The position numbers and the translations under genes are program-made. A stretch of DNA of 64,000 bases from Stentor roeselii (Eukaryota; Ciliophora; Heterotrichea; Heterotrichida; Stentoridae): positions 62,001 through 126,000 of the forward strand of contig RSEH01000082.1 in the NCBI GenBank assembly GCA_006503475.1. The letters run 5' to 3'. Position 1 is the first letter of the stretch. The number at the start of each line of letters is the position of its first letter. This document shows, one piece after another, positions 47,138 to 55,647 of this stretch. A model generated the notes under the pieces. That model had not been told where the DNA came from and did no database searches. It saw only the letters and a list, made by a program, of their open reading frames with translations.

Positions 47138-48226
47138 ATGGATAATGACTTCGAAAAAGCTATCAAAATACTTGAAAAGCCTGAAAAGTTATTCGAAGAC
47201 CTGGAATTTCTGATTTACTTTCTTCAGCAATACGAAGAGCTTAGGAAGTACTTTAGACTACTCAACCCAGTGATGCAGACCTCTTTATGTAGACAGTTTT
47301 CAGTAAGTTTGAAGCAAAAGTCAGAAATTTTAATCAAACAAGGTGAAAGTTTTTTGTTTTTGATCCTGGTGCTTCAAGGTGCGATTTCTTCATATGACGG
47401 TAAAAAATTTATGTCAAAGATTGGTGCAGGTAAGTCGATAGGGGAGCAGGAGATACTAAAAAATCACCCCTCATCATTTACCTACATTGTTTCCAGTCCC
47501 AAGGCAGTTCTTCTCACCCTTGAAGCTTCAAACTTTTTAACTTATTTATCTGAACCACTTTTAAAGGCAAGCGAGTCAAAGTTGGTTTATCTAAGAATGT
47601 TAATCCCAAACCTTCACAAATTATCAGCCTTTGTGCTCGAAAAGCTGATGCAAGGTCTAAAAGTCGTTCACTACTTCAAAGGAGAGACAATCGTCAGTAA
47701 ATCCTCCGTCTGCGAGCACTTACTCCTCGTCGTAGAAGGCGAGGCTTCCCTCATCGATACTTCAGGCCCCTACCCAAAGGAAATCATGAGAATGGCTAAA
47801 GGAAGTACATTTGGCGAAGAAGGATTATTTTTAAACATGCCAAACGACTTTTCTATGAATGCGAAAACTGACGCTGTTATCGTTTTTCTCAGAAAAACTG
47901 ATGTTTTAAGCTCATTTCCTGAAAGTGTCATCAGAACTTTAAAGGCCAACTGGGAATTCAAGAAAATGCAGAGACCTCAGGTCCAAACAAATGAAAATGA
48001 CCTCGGCTTTCCACTGGCATCGAATTATGCGAAGAGAAAACTCGCTGCTATTGTTTCGAGGTCCAATCGACTTAGTCCGAGTAGACTCTTGGACTATCAT
48101 CAGAAACTTTATGGAGATTTCAAAGAAATGTTAACGGAAATGAGAGATACTAGTCCTAAAAGGATTGCCTTGCCTAGCACACGCAGGTCTCTTGAAGAAC
48201 GACGAATGTCTTTTTCTTTTGGTTAA
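47138..48226 (+). CDS. degenerate CNB-domain protein, 362 aa
   Basis: Two CNB-like folds: residues about 40-150 (ILIKQGESFLFLILVLQGAI, IGAGKSIGEQEIL) and about 160-275 (HLLLVVEGEASLI, AKGSTFGEEGLFLNMPND). Each keeps the jelly-roll pattern and an FGE- or IGE-like turn, but neither has the Arg of the phosphate-binding cassette. It may bind no nucleotide or a different ligand. The last 85 residues are basic and Ser/Arg-rich. It is divergent from the membrane PDE across 62 bp. Role unknown; a non-binding decoy or adaptor in cyclic-nucleotide signalling is a guess. Confidence 0.8.
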   Translation: MDNDFEKAIKILEKPEKLFEDLEFLIYFLQQYEELRKYFRLLNPVMQTSLCRQFSVSLKQKSEILIKQGESFLFLILVLQGAISSYDGKKFMSKIGAGKSIGEQEILKNHPSSFTYIVSSPKAVLLTLEASNFLTYLSEPLLKASESKLVYLRMLIPNLHKLSAFVLEKLMQGLKVVHYFKGETIVSKSSVCEHLLLVVEGEASLIDTSGPYPKEIMRMAKGSTFGEEGLFLNMPNDFSMNAKTDAVIVFLRKTDVLSSFPESVIRTLKANWEFKKMQRPQVQTNENDLGFPLASNYAKRKLAAIVSRSNRLSPSRLLDYHQKLYGDFKEMLTEMRDTSPKRIALPSTRRSLEERRMSFSFG

Positions 48227-49278
48227 TCTTATTATTATAGAATGGTCTTAAGGTTGATTATTTTAATGATTAGATTGAATTGGATTTTGTTATTATTCTT
48301 TGTCAAGATTTTTTGATGCAGATTTTCCTGTCTAGATAATAGTATATCATGATACTTTTAACTAGATAATAGTATTTCATGTGGTATTTGAACTTGAATT
48401 AGCAGTAGATGATTTAATATATCCTTTTCTGATAACGGATTATCGTTAGGATTAATTGGTTTATAGAAATTTTTATTAACGGATTGTCATTTTATATGAT
48501 TTAAATTATAGCTTTCTGATAAGGAAATGATTCAAGGCTTTCAAATATAAAGTGATTAGATTTCTTTGGGTTATTCCTTATTTAATGCCATTTAACGCAG
48601 ATCTAGTCACATCAAAGATCTTTAGAATTATATAAGAAGCTAAACAAAGCTTAAGTAACCATATTCTTTATGCATGAATCAACTCTGTTAACTTTAAATA
48701 GTTTACACTTTAAAATAACAAAATATTTTATCTGTTTCTATCTAATTTTAATAATGACGATAGTTTAAGAGTTTAAAAATTCCGCAAATTTATAAATTGA
48801 CTGATTTTGATATGTTTAATTTAATTTTATTAATCTAACAAAACACATTCTATTCATTAAAAATCAATCCAGTAAATTTAAATTATATAAAATTAGGCGA
48901 ATGTTCACTGTGATATTTTAAAAGTTTCAATGCTACAATCTCATTCAGTTAATTTATGTAGTCCATATTCTTAAATTTGTAAAAATGCTTAATTTGAAAT
49001 TAAAAATCTCTAAATATTCAAGTATAATTTAATCTCAAACCCAAAATCTTCAGTATTGAGGTCCAAAAATTTTAAAAATCCCATCTCAGGAATATTTTCC
49101 AAATACTAAAATCATAATATTTACTTTTCATAGAAATACTTTCAATTTTATTATTAACAAAAACCAATCTTGTTTATTCAGAAAAATACATCATAGCCAT
49201 TACTAAAAATAATAGAATATTCACTCTAATTTCCAGTTAAAATATCATAAACCTTCATTAAAAAAATAAAAAACATAA
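48227..49278. other. AT-rich intergenic island, 1.05 kb, between convergent genes
   Basis: It starts C-poor on the + strand (3' flank of the plus gene) and ends G-poor (3' flank of the minus gene). A 20-bp near-repeat, CTAGATAATAGTATWTCATG, lies at 48332-48351 and 48362-48381. Two copies of a TAACGGATTRTC motif lie at 48433-48444 and 48477-48488. No coding frame. Confidence 0.5.
48332..48381 (+). repeat. two copies of a 20-bp repeat, 30-bp period
   Basis: The copies differ at one base (TATAT against TATTT) and are separated by 10 bp. A related CTAGATAATA word occurs near 55334 in another intergenic stretch. Confidence 0.6.
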
Positions 49279-50193
49279 TTATCTATTCCCTTCATTTTTT
49301 CCAGTCCTTCTCTGAACCCAATCGCTGATTTTAGCAGAAATTTCAAAAACAGCATCTTCAAAAACAATGCTGTGAGGTCTTCCAGGGTACATCAAAAGTG
49401 TTTTATCCTCAACCTGCACTTTTTTCATAAACTTCATAACCTTATCAATACTAGTAACTTTATCATCCGATCCCTGTATAAGTAAAAGTCTAGAAGTAAC
49501 AAATTTTATCGATTTTCTAATTTCTTTCATAGCATTTAAAGTCGCAGCAGAGGTTCCAATACGAATCCTTCCATTGTAATAGAAAGGGTTTTCAAGAATA
49601 TACTCATGAAGGTGTTCATTTCGACTAGTACGAAACGGGTCACTTTTATAAACAGGGTAAGTAGGACAACAAAAAGCAAGACAGTTGCTAAGAGACCTAA
49701 CAACCGATTCAAAACGGCTATTGATTCCTAGAGCAGGATTTATCAATATCACGCCAGAAATCTTCTCAGGAATTCTAATAGAAACCTGAGTAACAACAGC
49801 AGCTCCTAAACTTCCTCCCATCAAAAACAACGGCAATCCTGGGTACAACTGTTGAATCAAACTAATATACTCCAAAGTATCATCAATCAAATCATCAATC
49901 GAATGAATATACCCTCGAATCCCTTGAGACTTCCCATGTCCTCTGAAGTCATAAGCCAAGACTTCACAGCCAGTCCCTGCAAGTTCTTTTGCAATGAAGC
50001 CAGTCGGTTGAGAGTAAGAGTTCAAGCCATGCAAAGAAAGCAAGACACACTTAGGACTCTGAGCAGGAAACCGATAAGTATGCAGTTCAAGTCCTTCCTT
50101 GGTAATAAGCCTAGTCCAGTTTTCATCAGGGAAAAGCACAGAAATGCCAGGAATGTACTTCTTGTACTTTTCTATCAGGTCTTTCTCTTCCAT
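49279..50193 (-). CDS. monoacylglycerol-lipase-like alpha/beta hydrolase, 304 aa
   Basis: Alpha/beta hydrolase fold with LLSLHGLNSYSQ (oxyanion HG), DFRGHGKSQGIRGYI, nucleophile elbow GGSLGAA (Ser about 125), then GSDDKVTS (catalytic Asp) and GRPHSIVFE (catalytic His). The GHGKS-G-R segment and length match the monoacylglycerol lipase/lysophospholipase group. No signal peptide, so cytosolic or membrane-associated. The protein start is ATG 50193 (MEEKDLIEKYKKY); a further ATG at 50211 would overlap the divergent kinase gene. Start codons of the two genes are then 7 bp apart. Substrate unproven. Confidence 0.9.
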   Translation of the reverse strand: MEEKDLIEKYKKYIPGISVLFPDENWTRLITKEGLELHTYRFPAQSPKCVLLSLHGLNSYSQPTGFIAKELAGTGCEVLAYDFRGHGKSQGIRGYIHSIDDLIDDTLEYISLIQQLYPGLPLFLMGGSLGAAVVTQVSIRIPEKISGVILINPALGINSRFESVVRSLSNCLAFCCPTYPVYKSDPFRTSRNEHLHEYILENPFYYNGRIRIGTSAATLNAMKEIRKSIKFVTSRLLLIQGSDDKVTSIDKVMKFMKKVQVEDKTLLMYPGRPHSIVFEDAVFEISAKISDWVQRRTGKNEGNR

Positions 50194-50200
50194 TATAAAA
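50194..50200. promoter_or_regulatory. 7-bp space TATAAAA between divergent start codons
   Basis: The whole space between CAT of the hydrolase (50191-50193) and ATG of the kinase (50201-50203) is TATAAAA. Both transcripts must start inside the other gene or be leaderless, so the promoters overlap coding sequence. Confidence 0.6.
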
Positions 50201-51685
50201 ATGGGAAACACCTCTTCTCAAGTCTTTCGACAAATCGCTTCAGGCAATGAAGAAGAAGCCTTGTCTCTTCTGCAGTCGACTCACAATGCAAACTTGTTGA
50301 GTCCTTCAGGAACTTCAGTGATGCGAGCATCACTTGACAGGGGCCAATTAAAGTTATTTAAATATTGTTACCAACGTAATGCAGTGTTGATCCCACCACT
50401 GGAAAAAGGACGGTCGATCTTGCATAAGGCGATCGAGCTCGGCCACTACGACTTCACTTGGAAATTGCTCAGAGATCATAAAACTTTCAAGCAGAACCCG
50501 AACGAACAAGACAGCGACGGCCGGACCGCTTTGCACTTGGCAGTCGAAGCTTGCAACTCAGACCTTGTCGCTCTTCTTCTTAAGTACAACGCGAAAAAAG
50601 ACCTTCAAGACAAATCAGGTCGAAGCGCTTTTGACCTCGCTCTTTCTATTAAAAGAAATGAAGGACAAGGCATTTTAGAACAGTTTTCAATGGAGGACTG
50701 TTTGAAAAAGTCAGTCAGTGAAAGTCACCCCGCGAAGGACCAGATTTCAACTCAGGTCTCAAAAGGCCCGGATTCAGAAAAAACTGCGAAAATTTCTATG
50801 CTGGAAAAAACTTTAGAAGAAACTCAAGCTCCTGTCATTCGAGGTGAAGACCTGGAAATCTTGGAACTTATCAATAAGGGATCTAGTTGTCTTGTTTATA
50901 AAGGAAAATGGAGAGGGAAAGAAGTTGCAGTAAAGCAGTTCACTACTGAGTACTCTGAAAGTGAGAAGAAAATGAAGAAATTCGCGAAAGAACTGCAGGT
51001 GTTGACAAGAGTTGACCATCCGAATTTATTACGTTTGATGGGAATTTGTATAGAAAGGCCAAACTTGTGTCTTATAACAGAACTAGTACCGAATTTCACC
51101 TTATTTTACGCAATTCACAAGAATAAAGACCACAAACTCACAATGACTGAACGATTTTCAATCGCAGTGCAACTTTGCAGAGGAGTCGCTTATCTTCACA
51201 ACAACAACCCTCCAATAATTCACAGGGACTTAAAACCTGAAAACTGTCTCATGGATCATGCTCTTAACGTAAAAATCGCTGACTTTGGACTAGCTCGCTT
51301 TTCTTCTAGTTTCACGCAAGGCGAAGAGTCGATGACGACCATTTGCATCGGGACTACTCGATTCATGGCACCTGAGTTGTTTGATAACTCAGCTTGTGAC
51401 AGTATCGGAATTGAAGTCGACATCTGGGCTCTTGGGTGTCTTATTATCGAAGTTTTCAGCAATAAAAGACCTTGGCATTACATTTCAAGTAGCAAGGCAA
51501 ACAGCATCTTTTTTGAGATTTTCAATAAAAAACCGATACCGATTCCGGAGAATGTTGATGGAAAAATCGCTGAAGTTATTCGAAGTTGTTGTAGTTATTC
51601 GCCTAAACTTAGACCTTCTGCTCAGAAGGTCCTGGAAAGGATTGAAGAGGTTAGAGACTCGATGTTCACTTTAGAGGACTGTTAG
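50201..51685 (+). CDS. ankyrin-repeat TKL-type protein kinase, 494 aa
   Basis: Starts MGNTSSQ, a good N-myristoylation site, which supports this ATG. Ankyrin repeats cover about residues 20-165 (for example DGRTALHLAVEACNSDLVAL). The kinase (about 215-485) is TKL/ILK-like: VYKGKWRGKEVAVKQF, HRDLKPENCLMD, IADFGLARF, GTTRFMAPELF, DIWALGCLIIEVF. VAIK Lys, HRD and DFG are intact; the Gly-rich loop reads NKGSSCLVYKG, lacking the usual middle Gly. It likely signals at a membrane with its ankyrins as docking site. It is divergent from the lipase-like gene over 7 bp. Confidence 0.93.
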   Translation: MGNTSSQVFRQIASGNEEEALSLLQSTHNANLLSPSGTSVMRASLDRGQLKLFKYCYQRNAVLIPPLEKGRSILHKAIELGHYDFTWKLLRDHKTFKQNPNEQDSDGRTALHLAVEACNSDLVALLLKYNAKKDLQDKSGRSAFDLALSIKRNEGQGILEQFSMEDCLKKSVSESHPAKDQISTQVSKGPDSEKTAKISMLEKTLEETQAPVIRGEDLEILELINKGSSCLVYKGKWRGKEVAVKQFTTEYSESEKKMKKFAKELQVLTRVDHPNLLRLMGICIERPNLCLITELVPNFTLFYAIHKNKDHKLTMTERFSIAVQLCRGVAYLHNNNPPIIHRDLKPENCLMDHALNVKIADFGLARFSSSFTQGEESMTTICIGTTRFMAPELFDNSACDSIGIEVDIWALGCLIIEVFSNKRPWHYISSSKANSIFFEIFNKKPIPIPENVDGKIAEVIRSCCSYSPKLRPSAQKVLERIEEVRDSMFTLEDC

Positions 51686-51730
51686 TATATTTATTGTTAT
51701 TTAGTTGTGTAGAGGAGTTTATTATTATTT

Positions 51731-52450
51731 ATGAGGATCAAAGCTTTACCGATTAAAAATCACTCTGATCAGGGGATTTTTAGGTCGAAGTTTGAAAGTT
51801 TTGGACCTTGCTCGATTGTTTTTAAAGTAAGGGATATGCAGTCCGATGAGATTTTGGTTACTTTTGGAATCCAGGAACAGGCTCAGGAAGCTTATCGCAG
51901 TTTAAATGGTGCTAGTTTTAGAGAGTTTCAGTTGTCTTTAGAACTTATTACTGAAGAGAGATTTGATAGTCACTTGGAAAGGTCAAAAAACGACGATATC
52001 GAAATAATAATCCCAACAAAACAGATAAATTTCTTATCAACCCCTAGCTGCGAATTAACTCCAACAAGTTCATATCACTCTCCCTTTTTCCCAAACAACA
52101 CCCAAAGTCCAATCGACTCTCCTCGAAACTCTCCTCCTCTTTCTGACTACATGCAAATGGATTCCCCAGTATCAGTCTCAAGACTTCCAATAAGTGAATC
52201 CTGGAAAACATCTCCTCACGGTAACTTTCTCTCTCTAGAAGAAACCAAAATAAAATTTCCAGACAAATACGAGCCTCCCTTAAAGCGAAGATGTGAGTCA
52301 ATCAGCCTTGCCTTTCCAAAAAAACCGAAACCTGAAGACTCAGACATGACTTTTTGTTCAATTTGCCAAAAAAGCATAAAAAAGAAGTCATTACGAGCGC
52401 ATAATTCTTCAAAACTTCATCGTTCTAACTCTAGAATCTTAAATGAATAA
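51731..52450 (+). CDS. RRM-like protein with C-terminal C2H2 zinc finger, 239 aa
   Basis: Residues 1-75 follow an RRM pattern: IKALPIKNHSDQGIFRSKF (beta1-alpha1), CSIVFKVRD, then EILVTFGIQEQAQEAYRSLN in place of RNP1 and a last strand LSLELI. The middle is Ser/Pro-rich and disordered with several SP sites. The end holds a zinc finger, FCSICQKSIKKKSLRAHNSSKLH (C-x2-C-x12-H-x5-H), of the type found in RNA-binding U1C/matrin-like fingers. It is probably a nuclear RNA-binding protein. The next gene begins 2 nt after its stop. Confidence 0.7.
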   Translation: MRIKALPIKNHSDQGIFRSKFESFGPCSIVFKVRDMQSDEILVTFGIQEQAQEAYRSLNGASFREFQLSLELITEERFDSHLERSKNDDIEIIIPTKQINFLSTPSCELTPTSSYHSPFFPNNTQSPIDSPRNSPPLSDYMQMDSPVSVSRLPISESWKTSPHGNFLSLEETKIKFPDKYEPPLKRRCESISLAFPKKPKPEDSDMTFCSICQKSIKKKSLRAHNSSKLHRSNSRILNE

Positions 52451-52452
52451 TA

Positions 52453-54387
52453 ATGGATGTTCTGCTTGCTGACCTGCTGAACAACTACAGTTCATCTAAA
52501 CTTTTGCATGTAAAGTCGTTGATTCCAGCAGGTTTTTCTCAGAACTCTTTAAAATTACTGAAAAAACTTTGGACTTCTGTTAATTCGAGTCAAAAGTTTG
52601 AGGTGAGTAAGGTTTATGTGGAGATTTTAAGGACTTTTAAAGAACCTGGACAAGTTTCTTTATTGATAAGTCTGGCGAATGACTGCTTTTTGGTTTCAGA
52701 ATCGCTTAAAGGAAGTGAAGAAGGCGATATCATTGAGCACTTCACTTTTAAAACAGTTTCTAGACTAAGAGCTAAAGGCGTGCTCAGTGAAAATGAACGA
52801 CTTTCAATAGACCAGTTATTTCTAAGGTACCAAAACGACTCTATTCAAGGAAAATTACATGAAATCGCAAATCGCATAGTCGAAGGTGACCATTTCGCAA
52901 TGCAAGACCTGACAAATCTTTTCTGCTCTTTCAACTCAACACGAAAGTTATTCACTTGTCTGGAAAACGACTTTTCCGAAATCGTTTCTAGTTTCAAGAC
53001 AGTGAAGTCCCTGCAGATCTTCGTTCAAATCCTCAACTTTTTAAACACCTTCGTGATGGACGCGGTTTACGTGATTGACCAGCAAGCCTACCGGCCGAGT
53101 TACTTGAAGTACTACGAAATCCATTCAAAAGTCTTCAAAGTTCTTTGGAAAATCGTTCTCGACATCGGCCAGACTGATATTGTCGTCAGTCAGAACCTCA
53201 TCAAAATTATTCCCAAATTTTGGAATGTTTTTGTTGAACATCGCAATGAAATGATCCCTGATATTGTTTTCTTGCTTAAAGCGATTCTTGCAGCGCAGTT
53301 TGTTGATAGCTTGAATCTTGCTGTGAAGTTCTTGTTTGAGGTCTTCACTGATTGCAAAGTGGACCCAGGGATGAAGAGTTATTTGAAATCAGAGGTTTTT
53401 CAACTTTTTGTTGATAAGGGATTTGGATTTTATTTGAAAGTTGGAAGTTCTGTGGAAAGTTTCAAGATTAATCATGGGTTTCCTTTGTTGACTGTTGTTG
53501 AAGCTGGAGAGATTGTTAGGGTCAGGGTTTTGGTTAGACCTAAGTCGTATTTGTATTGTGCTTTTGTACTGGATTCATATGATATCGAGTTTTCTATCAC
53601 TTTTTACAAGAAAAGTGAGGAAAAGGAACTTATATATAAGGAGAAGTATTTTTCGTCTGCTGTTCCTTGTGAAAAAAGAGTATTTTTTGAGTATGAAGGA
53701 AATGTTTGTATTGAGTGGGATAACTCTTTTTCATGGATAAACAGTAAAAGCATCAGACACCGAATTCTAGTTCTCGATGAAATTCCCTACAACACCCTGC
53801 CAAGCCTCCCCATTCCCACTTCAAACAGCCCAATCCCATCAACTCCATCCTCTCAAATCCAAGTCTTCGGAATCCTAGACGAGCACCACCTAAGACTCTT
53901 CAGCAACGACGTCAAGCAAGTTGACCACTTCAGCCCAGAAGATCCAAGCAAGACGATAATCGAGTACATGAGTAAAAACAAAAAAGACTCTCTTAGTCTT
54001 CTCACCTCAAACGACTCTCATTCCCTAGACCTTCTAAATTCCGCTGATATTGTCTGGGCCTTCGACATTGAAGCAGCGGGCAAGTTCGCCTGGAAAGCTT
54101 TGAAAGAAGACTCGTTGGTTATTGTCTCAAACATCCCCAACTTAAGGTTTTCAATTTTTTTGAATGGAAAAGTTATTCGGACTAAGATGAATCATAAAAA
54201 AATCAATCAGACCTTTGATGAGATGATTCAAGAAATTTTAGAAGTTTTTCATGGAAAAGTGGTACTTTTTAGGGTTGAAGGGAAAAATGAGTGGATTCAG
54301 AAACTCCGAAATCGAGGAATTGAAGTAAGTGACTTAGAGATTGATGTTGAGACTCTTGTAGTAGAACTTAGGGCACTTCTTTATTAA
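52453..54387 (+). CDS. uncharacterised helical protein with GOLD-like domain, 644 aa
   Basis: Residues 1-330 are all-helical, hydrophobic-rich repeats without a name. Residues about 345-445 fit a GOLD beta-sandwich: VRVRVLVRPKSYLYCAFVLD, SYDIEFSITFYKK, then FFEYEGNVCIEWDNSFSWIN followed by SKSIRHRILV, close to the W-DNSYS-x-x-x-SK signature of SEC14L and ACBD3. Such domains bind Golgi membrane proteins. The C-terminal 190 residues contain another alpha/beta segment. The ATG follows the previous stop after TA only (TAA-TA-ATG). No other in-frame Met near the start, so the overlap-like layout is firm. Function unknown. Confidence 0.75.
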   Translation: MDVLLADLLNNYSSSKLLHVKSLIPAGFSQNSLKLLKKLWTSVNSSQKFEVSKVYVEILRTFKEPGQVSLLISLANDCFLVSESLKGSEEGDIIEHFTFKTVSRLRAKGVLSENERLSIDQLFLRYQNDSIQGKLHEIANRIVEGDHFAMQDLTNLFCSFNSTRKLFTCLENDFSEIVSSFKTVKSLQIFVQILNFLNTFVMDAVYVIDQQAYRPSYLKYYEIHSKVFKVLWKIVLDIGQTDIVVSQNLIKIIPKFWNVFVEHRNEMIPDIVFLLKAILAAQFVDSLNLAVKFLFEVFTDCKVDPGMKSYLKSEVFQLFVDKGFGFYLKVGSSVESFKINHGFPLLTVVEAGEIVRVRVLVRPKSYLYCAFVLDSYDIEFSITFYKKSEEKELIYKEKYFSSAVPCEKRVFFEYEGNVCIEWDNSFSWINSKSIRHRILVLDEIPYNTLPSLPIPTSNSPIPSTPSSQIQVFGILDEHHLRLFSNDVKQVDHFSPEDPSKTIIEYMSKNKKDSLSLLTSNDSHSLDLLNSADIVWAFDIEAAGKFAWKALKEDSLVIVSNIPNLRFSIFLNGKVIRTKMNHKKINQTFDEMIQEILEVFHGKVVLFRVEGKNEWIQKLRNRGIEVSDLEIDVETLVVELRALLY

Positions 54388-54791
54388 TCTAACTACTAAT
54401 TATTGGATGAGGTAAAATAAAAGTGTTGAAAGAATAACAGTTTATATCCTACCAGCTTCAATCAAGAAAATTCATTGAAAGTATCTGAGAATAACAAAGA
54501 AGGTACTCGAAAGCCTCTTAATAAAAAAATTCCTTACTTTCCATTAAAATCTGTTATCTTTCTAAGTCAACTCCCAAAAAACCCTAACTAAAACCTCCAA
54601 AAGCCCGCATTTTCTAAAAACTTAAACCATTTCTCCAACAGATTAGTCCTAAATCTAAAACCATTCAAATCACACGTTAAACCCTTTCCACATCTTCTTC
54701 CAAGTCCAACATTTTCCGATTGCCCTTCATTTCTCCGAAAGACTTTAGACCAGGCTTCTCTAATTCAATCAAAATATGGTGATAAAATTTT
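54388..54791. other. intergenic, 404 bp, including the presumed 5' flank of the gene at 54792
   Basis: 54500-54790 is C-rich and G-poor on + (CTCCCAAAAAACCC, TTTCTCCAAC), like other 5' flanks. Open frames exist on both strands (54592-54828 on +, 54677-54916 on -), but neither has a sensible ATG start and they overlap the gene at 54792. Confidence 0.4.
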
Positions 54792-55034
54792 ATGTACCCA
54801 ATAAAAAAACTGCGAAAAAGCCAGAAAGCAGAATCCTCATCGGCAACTAAAGCGTCTGAAACTGATTCAGTCGACTTAGAAAAGTCTTTAACTGAACTAA
54901 ATGACGATTCCATCACTCTTTACAGCACAATTCAATCAATTTGGCATGAGTACCAAGAAAAGCTGAAGTCAATCCCTTGTCTTGATTTGTTGTCAGTCAT
55001 CGCTTCTCAAGAGTTAAGCAGAAAAAATAGTTGA
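54792..55034 (+). CDS. small basic/acidic protein, 80 aa
   Basis: Unrecognised. N-terminus basic (MYPIKKLRKSQK), then Ser/Thr/Asp-rich, then an amphipathic helix LYSTIQSIWHEYQEKLKS and LDLLSVIASQELSRK. I call it because its GC content rises to coding level, the sense strand upstream is G-poor and the sense strand downstream (55035-55200) is strongly C-poor, the flank signature of genes here. An antisense frame (54677-54916, minus) competes but lacks that signature. No family assigned. Confidence 0.45.
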   Translation: MYPIKKLRKSQKAESSSATKASETDSVDLEKSLTELNDDSITLYSTIQSIWHEYQEKLKSIPCLDLLSVIASQELSRKNS

Positions 55035-55647
55035 ATAAGTTAAAACTTTGGATAATTTTTGGATTTTTTGAGGGTTTAAAAGATTAGGAAGGTTTTTTTT
55101 TAGATACTTTGAGGAGGAATACTGAGGTTTGTTGTATTGAGTTCGGATCAGACTGGTGTGGAGCTTAGAAGATCTGAAGGATCGTTTTTAGGAAAATCCG
55201 TTTCTTTTGAAATATCTTCGCTCAAGCTTTTTTTTGACTTTCTAAGAAGGTTAAACTAATGGAGAAGGTTTAGATGTGGAATAATGTTAAATACTAATAC
55301 GAGTTTTTAGTTCCATAATAAAAGACTAATACTAGATAATAATACCACATCAAATTTCATCCACTCATCAACTTATAAAAGACTGATGATGTCATTTATA
55401 GACTTTATTAAGGAAATAATTAAGTATCAAGGTGATTGATGATTTTCTATTGATTACTGAGGAAGAAAGTATTAGAATTGTTTAATAAAGTTGTTGAACC
55501 TTAAAATGTTCTCTTTCCTTCCCAAAAAACTTCCACACCTCCATCAAAACCTAAAAACCTTCCATAATCCAAAGTGAAATCCATTTCTCTTCAAAGGGTG
55601 AATAATACTTAATTAGCTAGCAGATATAAACTCTAAAGGGGGCCAAT
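55035..55647. other. intergenic, 613 bp, no gene seen
   Basis: C-poor on + up to about 55260, AT-rich in the middle, G-poor from about 55512 towards the ARS2 start. No coding frame. Confidence 0.5.

Noticed and set aside
54677-54916. 79-codon minus-strand frame overlapping the small gene at 54792
   Set aside because: The flank asymmetry favours the plus strand, and the frame has an in-frame stop just upstream of its start.
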